Shown: positions 48,146 through 59,315 of the stretch, in pieces
How positions within the stretch are numbered: the stretch's first letter is position 1
How the letters are laid out: each line of letters starts with the position of its first letter
NCBI GenBank assembly: GCA_027886175.1
Contig: JAJNNQ010000024.1
Span: 6,928,001-6,992,000, forward strand
Direction of reading: 5' to 3'
Origin: Phylloscopus collybita
Lineage: Eukaryota > Chordata > Aves > Passeriformes > Phylloscopidae
DNA length: 64,000 bases
The notes under the pieces: generated by a model
What the model saw: the letters and a program-made list of their open reading frames with translations, nothing else
Told to the model about the DNA's origin: nothing
Database searches by the model: none
Position numbers and translations under genes: made by a program

Positions 48146-51033
48146 CTTCTTCCCAAGTTCCCCCTCCTGCTCTGTCTCCCCCTGTCCATCCACCTGGCTG
48201 GTGACACGCATCTTCGTGGCCTCTCTTCTCAAGGCCTTTTGTCTTGGGCTCCCACACCCACAGCTCAAGCTGAACCTCAATCTGCAGTTTACAAATCAAG
48301 TTACCAGCACCAAATATATTCCTCAGCAAAAACAATTACCCCAAACACGTTTAAAGATTCCTTGGTCAGAAACAAAGCTTGTGTAGAGCTGGCTGAAGAC
48401 ACAGTTCAACTGCACTGCTGCAGCCATGTTTGCCTGAACCTGAACAAACTGGGAGAAAAGTGCTGAGCAGAACCAAACAAGACCTTTGTTTGTTTGTTTG
48501 TTTGTTTCCTTTTCTCACAAAGAGCAGAGGGATGAGCTGCTCCAGTGCAATGTCTGGTACACACAGTTGCTAAAGTTTCCGTGGATTGCAGACACTGAGC
48601 GTGGGCCCTCCTGCCAATTCAAGTTCAATTCCCACACAAGTTCTGCAGGAATGGCCAGGCCACAGCATGATGCCACTTCCAGTGCTCTGAGAAGCCAGCA
48701 GGCCCTGCTGCCAGCAAGGCTACTTAATTCAGGTTGTACACCCATAATTTTGTCTGAAGATAACACGCCTGAAGCTACAATGCCTCCAACTCCAAAGCTG
48801 TCTCGCAGTGTGCAAGATTACTATATTAAACCGTCCCCCTGTTCAACCCCTGAGCCTCTTGGCGTATTTCCTGGCTATGGCATCTGCCTATTAATATTCC
48901 ACTGGAAAACAGTCCAAAAGTAAAACTGTTTTAGGCCTCCAAGACCAGTGTTGACCTTATTTTTAATAACATACAAAAACTTCTGTTCCACATCTACTTT
49001 AGATTCAGTGTGAAAGAAAACACAATACCTATAAAACACAGTACAGCTTTACTTAGTAGCAGAAAGAAATATATGGGCCTAGAAAAAGAACAAAACACAA
49101 ACACAGAAAATTATCCCTTTGCCACTAAAAAAAAACCAACAAAAAAAGAAAACTTATTTTCACATTGTATTTCTTACTGTTCTAGGTCACTTCTCACTGT
49201 TCATAGTTTTCCTATAAATCGATGCATCTCAAACTCATGTCAGAGCTTCAAACTTTTTTTATCACAAAATCTTACACCCCTGCTTTCCTCTTGCTGACAG
49301 TTTCCTGTGACTGTCAGAGTCTTTCCCATACTCCTGTGCTCTCTGTCTTTGCACTTTATTTCTCTCCCATGCTAAACACCAGGGAAGACATTTGGGAGAG
49401 CAGATTAAAGGTGTAGTTCAAGTGCATTCCCTTTAACAACAGAATGGCTTGGGCAACGTTGGCAAAAAAAATATTTTCGAGGCTTTATGTTACTCTATGG
49501 ATGAATGTCTTCTAACAGATGATTATTGTTGTCAAGTGAATTGTTACTGGTGCATCCTGTTCTGCTCTAAAAGTTGGAGAGTATTCTTTTTGATTAGATT
49601 TTCTGGATGGAAACAAAGTGCAAATGTGGCAATATTATATCTGAGAACCATTTATGACAAAAAAAAAAAACCCCAAAAAACCAAAGGGGGGTAAGTGCTC
49701 ATATGAAAGGGGGATAGGAAAAGGATCAAAAAGAGGAAAAAGAGAAAGGAGGAAAGAAAAAGAGGACAGGGGACAGCGTTACCATGAGAACCCTGGTTCT
49801 TTGTCAGCATCAGCTTAGCAGGCGCAGCGTGCATGTTGCAAACCGTGGTGCATTTGTGTAGCTCTCTGCTAAGGTTCCTCCCACACCTTGATTTTGTGAG
49901 CATCTGGGCATTCTTGAAAGGCCTTTGCCCCATCACCAATCATGGAGGCTTTCTCTGCCCTCATCTGCTGTCAGGTGAAGCTTCTCCAGGGATAGGGATG
50001 CCAGTACAGTTTTTACAGCAATCTTTTGCCTCATTTCTCCCTCTCATGATGATCGGTCCCTCTCATGGTGTTAGAACAAAAGATGTACATGTGATTAATC
50101 TGTGAAAATGACACCCAATCCAGGCCATCAGAAAACCACACCTTGAAGAAAATCAGGAGATTTAAGCACACATTTCCCAACGTACAAGTACCAGATATAC
50201 AGTGAAGGCCATGAGAGAGGGAGCACAGGATGATGGCAAAGCTGGCAGGGTACAAACACAAATCAGAAATGGGTCAATTATAGTCACTAAGGGAGCACAG
50301 GTTTGTGAGCTGAAGAAAAAAAAAGAATGGTTTTACAAGTTAATAAAGATCAAGCTAGTAAACTGTGCTTGCCAAACAATAAAAATGAACCAAAGCAGTC
50401 TCCAACTGTGGAGAAAGAAACACTCTTAAGTTAACATCCCACTCTTCCCAACTAAGAGAAGAAAGAATGACCAATATCAGTGATTTCTGGTGTAGAAGCT
50501 TACCACTCCCCATAACTCCATACTGCTTTTCTACTGAATTAGTCAGTCTTAGTGCTGAGACTTTTTACGAAAGGTAAGGTTAACACCAGAGAAAAGACTA
50601 CACATAGACCATCTGTTTCTACCAGTTCTGATTGTCCCATTATTGGAATGACTTGTAATAGTTGCATAATTTGATTTATAAGAATTAATATCATTATACC
50701 AAGACAAATAGTTCTCTGAGTAGACTTAAGACTTTAATGAGATTAAGAACAAATGCCAGGTTTGCATATACAGTGTGTTTCTTTATGCCACACTAACACA
50801 GGGTGCTTGAGATGAACCCTGCCCTTAAAGATTATAGTTAAGATGAAAAGTTGTGGCTTGAGATGAGACAGACTTGCCCAGAAGCCTAATTTGCATATTT
50901 ATCCTTCTGACCCTACACATAAATGAATTAGAAGGAAAAGCTGATGCCAGAACACTTTCCTTAAGAGACAAACATCAATAGCAGCGACCAAGAACTCCAT
51001 CTCTCTTCCCTGATGGAATTAGTAATGATAAAT
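48146..51033. other. Non-coding stretch, mixed composition
   Basis: 48146-48960 is GC-richer, holds a (TTTG)5 microsatellite at 48485-48508 and two frames of 131 and 145 codons with no domain; possibly an unrecognised old repeat. A G/A-rich purine tract lies at about 49700-49775. 49780-50060 is a non-repetitive block with CpGs (CAGGCGCAGCGTGCATG near 49819), and 50875-50960 has an AATTTGCATATTTA octamer-like site; both may be conserved elements. Confidence 0.45.
48485..48508. repeat. (TTTG)n microsatellite
   Basis: Five TTTG units and a partial one on plus. Potentially length-variable. Confidence 0.9.
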
Positions 51034-51370
51034 GAACAGTTTCAACTGGATCCACTGGTTCTGACCGGCGTCAAGTTTAAAACAGTTCAGACTGGCTTAA
51101 ACAGGATCAAACCAGTTCAGTTCAAACTGGTTCTGACTGGTTGAAACCAGTTTGAACCAGATCTGACTATTTCTGACTGCTTCAGACAGCTGGTTTAAAA
51201 TGGTTTTGATCTAATCCAAGCAGTTCTACACATTTTGACCAGATTGAGATCCAACCAGTTCTGAATGGTTCAATCCAGTTTCGACCAGATCCAATCAGTT
51301 TGAACAGGTTTCGACCAGATCCACCCGTTCAAACCAGTTTGAACTGGTTTAAGCTGGTTTGAATAAGATC
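51034..51370. repeat. Degenerate 10-bp palindromic tandem array
   Basis: About 337 bp built from roughly 33 units close to ten bases long. Each is a variant of a self-complementary core near GGTTYRAACC or AGTTTGAACC, with AGATCCAACC-type variants. Reading in tens gives, for example, AGTTTCGACC, AGATCCAATC, AGTTTGAACA, GGTTTCGACC in a row from 51278. A higher-order 30-bp repeat shows at the right end: TCGACCAGATCCA at 51281 recurs at 51311. Six exact AACCAGTT/AACTGGTT octamers occur (51110, 51125, 51145, 51253, 51332, 51342). Edges grade into unique sequence. No frame of note crosses it. The units resemble Grainyhead/TFCP2-type sites, but any binding is inference. Confidence 0.85.
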
Positions 51371-53630
51371 AAAAAAATGAATAAAGGCAGTATTTTAGAT
51401 TTTAATGATAATCTGTGGAGGTTTTGGTCTCCTCATCACCTGCCCTATGCTGTTCTGTCACCTCAGTATCAAACTCCACAGCAGCAGGAGAGGCCCTGGG
51501 CAGGGAAGGTCAGGCAGCCCTGTCACTGTCACCATCCTTGCAACCACATTTGGTTTTTCTCTCCACACAGAAAAGCTCCCAGAGTATAATGACCATAATA
51601 ATGTTGAAACAAAATAAAACAGCTGTGACAGCAGTTTCAGAGAGAACATAATAAGTGGCAGTTACACCTAAAGTTGGTAACCTAATTTGTACGCATTTTG
51701 TGGCATTATTGACAACCACACAAGAAAATTAATCAATGCCTAAGCTATCTTATTTTCCTTTATGTGATGAAGCCCTGTCTCAAATGGGTTTGTATTTTAT
51801 TAAGGTGGGATTATTAGATTAAGCAAGTAAAGCTTCTGAGCAAATTAAAACCTTTTAACATCTCTGTCATTAGAAAAATACTAAACTTACTCTGTGCTAC
51901 AATATTATGGGCTATGTTTTTATGGGAGGCAGAAACTTTAAGAGCTCCAAAATAAAATGAGAAATAGCTTCCATGAACTGCCACTGAAAATGCAGCACAA
52001 GAAAATATTACACATATTTACTGATCTTTTAAAATAACACATGCATAATGGGCATAACAATAATAATTTATCTAAGCGACACACAGAATAAAAACAGGGC
52101 ACAAAGTTACAGACACTTATGCCCAATGAGATAAAACACCTGCACCAGTTTCTACTTATTAGTTTGCAAGTTTTGTACTAAGAAGGAAATATTTCAAATA
52201 AAGCATTTAATGAATGAACATTCCTAGAATGCTGGTGAAAAATTACAAACTGCACCTAAAACGCATCATGAAAAAAACTGACGAGACAAGATACAGCAGA
52301 GAAACAAGGCAGCAAAGAGTGGATCAGAATATTTTGAGCTACCTGAGTAGCCAAAGAAAAAGGGGAGTTCAGTGACACCTCATTATGTGTAAGCCTATAA
52401 AGACACTGAAAACATGTATCCAACTAACCAAGCCTGAGAAAATAAATTAAATAAAAACAAAACAGGTGTTGCCTATAGCCATATGTGAAGGGAGAGCGGG
52501 GAGCTGCACAGAATAGTTGCTCTATTCTTGTCACTGTCATGGAATAACTTTCAGCAAAGTTAAAAAAATCTTAGCATTTGTGACCAAAATTCAGATGCAC
52601 ATACCATAACTGATACATTGAGAAATTATAAAACTGAAATATAAAGACCATCAAACAGGAGGAAGAAAACCAAGAGCAGAGGAATATTAAGAAAATATAA
52701 AGAATGCAAAGGTGATGGATTCAAAGAAAAGACTGTGAGTGGTTCCCCAATACCAAACAAAGGCTGAAAATCATAATAGTTTCAAGAATTATTTCAAGAA
52801 TGTGAAAAAAAAATTGCTAAATGGTTCATTTACTTTTTGGTCATCATGTCTACAAGAAACATCTCTGTTCCAATTTGCTGGAGTAGCAAGCCATAGGAAA
52901 TGAAAGAAAAAAAAATGTAAAAGACAAAGAATACTGACAAAGAATCAACTTTTTTTTTTCTTTTATGCCTTTAGGCTGCCAAGAAGGAAATACAAGTAGA
53001 ACTACAATGAATTTTTTTTAAAGATGAGCAAAAATACAAGGGTGAAAGAACATTGTAATAATTAAAAACAAAATGTTAATAAAGAGGAAATAGAGTAAAA
53101 AAATTCTAGATTCCAAGACTAGCACTTTTAAATTTCAATCTTGTATTAAAGCTGTAACTATGCATACATGACATGATGTAAGACAAATCCTAATTCATTA
53201 TATAACTTTTCTTTCAATATATGAAATTATGCTTGTCCTTGGAAGGTTGCAAAGTTTAACTAGTTTATATTTTATTTAGTGCTTATGATGCTAACAGCAG
53301 GCTGCCTTAGGCCTCATTTCCACTTAATTCAGAAAAACAACATTCCTTATTCATGTACTGTCTGATCAAAGGCTTACATTTAGCACAACACATGCAAAAA
53401 AAAAAGCATAGTTTGAGTAGATTTCTTACAGCTAAATAAGAAAGTGAGCCCAGCTCATAGAAAATTTATTAGTTCAGGTCATACTGGTTTTGCAATTTGT
53501 GCACGAAGTTGTCTTGCCAAATTTAAAGCATTCAAAATCAAAAAGAATAAAGGAGTGGTATGATATGGATACATAATGGCATAAACACAAGCATAACAAT
53601 AAATTAATGGGAAAAAAATGTGAGGTGAGG
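51371..53630. other. Non-coding stretch, AT-rich
   Basis: The first 250 bp (51400-51650) carry several overlapping 60-80 codon frames with no domain, and AT-rich filler follows. T run near 52951-52960. No repeat family recognised. Confidence 0.5.
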
Positions 53631-53960
53631 CTTCTTTTCTGGAGTGGTTCACGTTTGCATTTATTTACATCATTTGCATGCTGATTAAAAGCACTTTGGG
53701 CAGAAAGGATCCCAGGCATTCACATAATTGCGTTCGTGCCGATGGATCCTTGGGCCCAGCAGCCACATGACTGAGCAGACAGAGAGAAATGCCAATTACT
53801 TTGCCTTGAGTATTATGGGCAGATTGCTTGTACTTAGACAAGCCAGCATGTCCCATCAGTCACCGCCTGTCAAGCACACAACTGAAGTTCTGCTTAAACC
53901 ACTGGGGTAGGCTAAGGTCAAGTCAATCACAGCCAATTTCCAGGATGGTTTAAATACCTG
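53631..53960. promoter_or_regulatory. Candidate conserved enhancer-like block
   Basis: Non-repetitive 330 bp with two octamer-like strings (GTTTGCAT near 53653, ATTTGCATG near 53672), GATTAAAAGC, CACATAATTGCGTTCGTGCCG near 53721-53741 with three CpGs, and CCAATTACTTTGCC near 53792. Base composition is balanced and unlike the flanks. Short frames only. Called from motif density and texture; no conservation data. Confidence 0.3.
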
Positions 53961-56900
53961 GTACACCTCATACAGCCACTGACAGAACAAATCAACGGTC
54001 TGTGCACTTACAAAAATTATTACCTCTTAAATTCTAATTCCCTTGAATTTGATGGGATAGTCTTGCTGACCTCTGATGCCTTCTCAGGAGTTTTGCAATC
54101 AAGATGCCTCAGCTCCCAGCAGTGCTCATGGTGGAGGGAAGGCAGAATAGAGTTGAAGTGTTTCACAGCTAACCGCCAAAATAAATTCTGGCTGAGCTTC
54201 TGTTATTTTTGCTGTGCTGAAGCTAATAAGCAGATGCAGTTTTATCTAGTCAGAGGCACAAGAAAAGAGGTTATTTTAAGGACCTGTGAACTGACAATGC
54301 TTCTGGACTAGAATTAATGTCATGGAGCTCAAGACAAGCACCATCCTGGATTACGGTGCTCTGATGCCAGCTTTATTTTACTTGAAATACAAGTTTGTTA
54401 TGCTTGACAAACTGAGTGCAACCAGAAACACTTCATTTGTTTTACTTCAGCTGCTGCAGAGGAGACAGGCACAAAAGCGCTCAATCCGGTATTGAATGAG
54501 TTTGGTTTGCTTAATTTCTCACTTCTGTTAAATACCTACCTGCCTAGAAGGGCAGGAAAATGACAACATTTGCAAAGTTTCAGGTGCACACCTGACAAAT
54601 GGGAAGAAAAATAAAGACATTCCTGCAACAATTTACATTTTAGTTTTCACTGATGGACAAAAGCAGTTATTTTCTCGTTTCAGAATGTTTCCAACTTTCT
54701 GCTTATTAAATAACTATCTCCCTGCTCTCCACTTATGAAATGCAAACATTTCCTTAGATATAAGTGTAAAACCTCACTTAAAGCTATGAATTTTGATCAG
54801 AGGTTCTTTACTCAGGGAATTTCTCTTCTTTAATCATGGTGAAAGAGATCCTAGAAGAGTTTAAATTAACTTTTTTCCCCAGCACTTCTCAAGAGAGAAA
54901 TCTGAAGGAAAAACAATTTAGATATAAATTATCATTTGTTCTTAGAGCTGGCCTTACAGGCCTCCCAAAATATTTATCTGCAAATCCCCAACAGCAGGAG
55001 CTAGAGCAATCTGTCTTGTTCTTTAGTCGAAAAAATGGATCCCTCTATCCAGATCCATTTAGTCCTTGAAGTACTTTGCACATGCATTGATTCTTTGTCA
55101 GACTTTCACTGGTTTTGACTGAGATTCCTCTTGTCCCATGCTCAGTGTGTGTTACAGCATCAATTCTGTTGGTTCAGAAAGTCCATTGCACTCTTGATCA
55201 TTGTTAACGATCCTTTTCTTTCACTTTGTCCAAGAAACTCAGCAAGACAACAAAAATCCTAGGATCAACAAAGCTGTGGTTTTGTTTTTGTTTCCTCTGT
55301 GAAAGAGATGAGTCTTTAACAACCCCTATAAGGTCTTATTAAGGAGAAAAGGAGGATTTCTGAGCAACAACAAGAGAGTTTACACCCTATTTTTGGAAGA
55401 ACACTTACCTACACCAGTTGTCTCCAAATCAGCATTTCCAGCATTTCCAGCATTTCCTCTGGACAAGACAATTTCTTTCTCAGGTTTCAGTCCTTGACTT
55501 GTGCTAATCACAACCCAGGACTGTCAAGTGTTGCTTCAGCATCCCTTGGCCACCACACAGGTGGCCCAGCAGCCACACAGATGGGCTGGGCCTGCCTCAC
55601 TGCTCCATGTGCCCCAATACTGCAACCCCAACATCACTGACATCAAGTGCCTAGCCCAAGATCCCCTCACTTTTTATTTTCCCCCATTATATGCCACACA
55701 TTTTATTGGAGATACAATTTCTCTAGCTGCATGGCCCCAAAGTTGTGCTCCCTCAGGCATTTTCTCTAGTTTTGAATCAAGTTTTTAGATTTGCTTCTCC
55801 TTCCTATGTTTTATTATTCCGCTGATTTCACATGCTAACTGAAAACGGAATTAACTTTCTGGTTTGCTTTCTCAGTGAGGCAAATTGAATTTGTTACCTT
55901 CACCACAAATTAATACAATACAGCTTGGAAAAAAATATTTTATATATACTTGGAAAACTTGTAACACACTTCATGTCACTAGTTGGCATATGAATAATTC
56001 AGATTCAATTACTCAGTGACAGAGTCACTATACAAACTGCAAAAAAATTAATTGTTTATTTCTTAGTGTGAAGGAAGATAGTCCCCTATATTCAGCATCT
56101 GAAATAGTGTAGTGAGTAGATAGAGGAACAGAAAAAGTTTAGTAACAACAGAAGGACTAAAAGAATGTTTTCTTTCACAGTTCTGGGATCCTGGCATTAT
56201 AGCTGAACCAAGTTTAAACTGTAGATGAACTAATGATTTTATCTGTTGAGTAGCAATTTCTTTGATCCTCACCCACAGAAAAGACAGTTCTTAAAAATGA
56301 GGCTTTTTCTAAAATAATTGTGACAAAGCAAGGAAATTAACAATCAATTTCATAAATGAACATATCTTTGGCAAGGGGTTGGTCTGCCAACTTTTGGGAA
56401 AACCTGGAGACCATAGCAGAGCAGGGGACCTCAAACTTTCATTAAAACTGCTGAAAAAAAACCCCAACCCCAAACCAACAACAACAAAACAGCAAATAAC
56501 ACAATTTGAATCTAAGCACTTACACTTCAGTCTTTGCCAAGGGAGGAAGGAAAGTTTGTTGCTTGCCCTTTGGGGGGGAAAGAAAGCTGATACAGAAGTC
56601 ACTGGAAAATGGGCAGTCAGTTTGAAGCAGAGTTAGTAAATCCATTAAATACTTCAAGAATGGACACGAAATCTCATGTTTTCATATTAAATTTGCTTTT
56701 CACTTGACTAGTGAAAAAATGCAAGCTTAAACATTAACATTAGATACTAAGGAAACAAGAAGAAAGGACAAAACTTCTTTTAAGTCCAAAAAAGTAACCT
56801 GGGGTTATTGTCTTATTTAATTTTTAAGAGAGAGATAAGACTTAGCACAGGTACAGGGAGAAAGATAAGACAGTGGCACACTTACATCTAAACAGTGATA

Positions 56901-57036
56901 AGCCTACCCATGCCACAGAACCACAGAAATGATCGCTATTTGTTACCACACAATGCTGAGTATTTAGGCAAACCCACATTTACCCCAAGGCAACCCAAAT
57001 TTATCCATTTAAAAAGGCCTGCATTTCAATATGGGG

Positions 57037-57037
<1 letters not shown>
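53961..57037. other. Non-coding stretch
   Basis: 54070-54310 is a balanced, non-repetitive block (possible conserved element). A 9-bp AGCATTTCC unit is repeated three times at 55431-55457. 55500-55790 is GC-richer and unassigned. An A/C patch lies at 56453-56490. No gene or repeat family recognised. Confidence 0.45.

Positions 57038-57070
<33 letters not shown>
57038..57070. repeat. 33-base poly-T run
   Basis: Uninterrupted T on plus. No recognisable retrocopy body beside it. Confidence 0.95.
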
Positions 57071-57075
<5 letters not shown>

Positions 57076-57228
57076 AACACACATATACATATAGCCTTTG
57101 CTCCACTCCAATAAAGGTTTGAGGCTCCCTTGCTATGGGGAAAGCTCATTCTAACCCAACGCCAGAAAAATTTTTACTAAGTACTTTAAATTACTAATGG
57201 GACAGAAAAGAGTGATGACATGTACATG

Positions 57229-57390
57229 AAAAAAAAACCAACAAAACAAAACAAAACAAAACAAAAAAAAAAAAACCACAAAAAACCAAAAATACCCCAA
57301 CAAAACAAAAACAACAACAAAAAAACCAATCCAAACCAACGACAACAAAAAAAAGAAACCCAACACACAAACAAAACCCAAACAAAGCCC
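57229..57390. repeat. A/C-only tract, (CAAAA)n-like
   Basis: About 160 bp of A and C on plus with AAAAC pentamers at the left (four in a row near 57240-57264), then irregular CAA/CCAAA units. It yields a 133-codon minus frame rich in F, V, C and G that is not a gene. Confidence 0.9.
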
Positions 57391-58079
57391 TGTTTTTGCC
57401 CCTCTCAGCAGAAACATTTCCTGCATGCTTGGATTGAAGTCCCTATCGGTTCTTCTGATACAGCTTGCCAAGGGAAATGCATGGATATCAGACCTGATGA
57501 TTAAATGCCACAAGACAACACTTAGAGACAGCTTTGGCTTTAAATTACACATGATAATTCAGCATATTTTACTTTTCCAGTGTTTAGTTCTTCAGTGAAA
57601 ACGGAACAGTCACGTATTAAGAAATTGCATTTCACATTTAAATTCAGTTCTTTCAGAACTTTATTAACTTTGAGACGAAAGCAAAAGCTTTGAATCAAAT
57701 GTTCAGTAATAAGATATGAAAAAGCATTTGTTAAATAGTTAAAACTCTATTAAAATAAAAGGAGCAATTTCACTTTTAGGAAAGAAAAATATCACAGAAG
57801 TGGTCAGTAAGACTATCTTAAAATATGTATTAATATAATTCAAATTATAGTTAATTTTTTACAGCTAAAATTATGCTGTCATGGGTAGCATGGAACCTTA
57901 TGGGTTTTTGCTTTTAACATTCTGTTAGTGAATTCCAAACATACTAAAAACAACAGTTTTAAGAAAACAGGATTTATTGCAAATTGGTGATTGATTCTAT
58001 AAGCTGTAGAAATAAATAATTAAAAAAAAAACCTGAATAAATGTTTTTTTTTTAAAAATTGAGAAGTCAGACGTGGCAA

Positions 58080-58420
58080 CAAAACCAAACGCAAACATAA
58101 GCATTGCTTGCATTCCAAGATTAGTCAGAATTAGTCGGACTTTGACTTCTAAGAGGTGATTTTGGTAGCAGTGATAAATTCAACTAAAATGTGATGTATG
58201 CAAACTGGAATTAAACGAGCTGGATTACCTGCAAATTTGAATACATCTTAATTGCTATTTCCTCACATGCAAAAGCAAAGATAACGTTTTAAAAGGCGTG
58301 GACAACATGACAATTTATTACTGGAGCGCGGTCACGACCTGCTGTACAAGGCAATTACGCAGCTGCAGAAAAGCCCTGCTTAATTATCTTTTCCAGTTTA
58401 GGTTCCTTCCTAACTCCACT
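58080..58420. promoter_or_regulatory. Candidate conserved enhancer-like block
   Basis: Non-repetitive 340 bp with GGAATTAAACGAGC, TCTTAATTGC, GGCAATTACGCAGCTGC (homeodomain core beside an E-box, near 58361-58377), and a CpG-bearing GAGCGCGGTCACGACC near 58325. Neighbouring sequence to 58760 is also CpG-bearing. A 209-codon minus frame begins within its right part (58410-59039) but shows no domain. Function inferred from motifs only. Confidence 0.3.
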
Positions 58421-59030
58421 GCACAGCCTTAGATGCACCAGCCCCAAATTCTCCAGTCTGTGTGCCAGGGACGACAACAACAATCACAGGGTTTGGTTGA
58501 CAGTGGTACCTGCAGAGGGCTGCAGACGGGCTGACACAGCCACTCTGAGGTGTGAACTGATCCTGTTTGTCAAAGCAGGTGCTAATGAAAACGCAAAATG
58601 ATAACGATTTAAAAGTCAGCATTAATTGTTCCGCTGCTGAACACGACAGAAGGAAAAAGTCACCGGCGAGTCTGTTGTTATTGAATGCAGCAGCAAGGAG
58701 CGACACAGTGGATGGAGAAGGCAACACGATACCTCTACCAAAGGCTGCTGGAGGTGACAAGGAGCAATGAATCATTTCCCATCTAGGGTTCAGAGTATTA
58801 TTTATCTTATTCTCTAAGATGCACATGAGAGGAACAGACATAAATTTATGGAACTGCCTGCTGTGGCATGATAGGACCAACAGAACCAACGAAACAAAGA
58901 CCTGAAGGGAAAAAAAAAAAAAAAAAGAAAAAAAAATCCTATTCTTATGAAGAGGGCTGCTTATGAAATTATGCTGGTACTGACCACCAAGAGCTAGAGA
59001 GCAGCCATCACCCAAACAGGACACAAATGA
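58421..59030. other. Non-coding block, CpG-bearing, with poly-A
   Basis: Continues the balanced composition of the preceding block to about 58770 (AAGTCACCGGCGAGTC near 58658), then AT-rich with a poly-A run at 58909-58937. The 209-codon minus frame across it is phenylalanine-rich where it crosses the poly-A and has no recognisable domain, so I do not call it a gene. Confidence 0.45.
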
Positions 59031-59315
59031 TAGAATCATAGAATGGTTTGGGCCAGAAGGGACCTTAAAGATTATCTAGTTCCAAACCATCCTGCCATGG
59101 GCAGGGACACCTTCCACACGACCAGGTTGCTCAGAGCTCTATCCAACACCTTCAGGGATGGGGCATCCACAGCTTCTCTGGGCAACCCTATTCCAGTGCC
59201 TCACCATGCTCACAGTGAAGATTTTCTCCTTAATATCTAATATAAACCCACTCCCCCTTAAGTTTGAAGACATTACCTTTTGTATTATAACTACTTATCC
59301 TCATAAAAAAATACA
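59031..59315 (-). mobile_element. CR1 LINE 3' end, minus strand
   Basis: Well-preserved CR1 3' end, inserted in minus orientation. It begins on plus with the reverse-complemented terminus TAGAATCATAGAATGG, then GGGCCAGAAGGGACC, TTAAAGATTATCTAGTTCC, ATGGGCAGGGACACCTTCCA, GGGCATCCACAGCTTCTCTGGGC-like and TTCCAGTGCCTCACCATGCTCACAG-like blocks. Similarity fades into AT-rich DNA after about 59290. It is one of the best-preserved CR1 copies here, 5'-truncated, with no coding capacity. Confidence 0.95.

Noticed and set aside
48071..48923. Plus frames of 131 and 145 codons
   Set aside because: The first overlaps the LTR end, the second starts in a TTTG microsatellite. Neither shows a domain or splice context.
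57151..57552. 133-codon minus frame, hydrophobic and membrane-like
   Set aside because: The hydrophobic part is the reverse complement of the A/C tract 57229-57390, not a real membrane segment.
58410..59039. 209-codon open frame on minus, the longest in the window
   Set aside because: No recognisable domain, a phenylalanine run where it crosses the poly-A tract, and its start overlaps the CR1 edge. Best explained as chance in CpG-bearing unique DNA.
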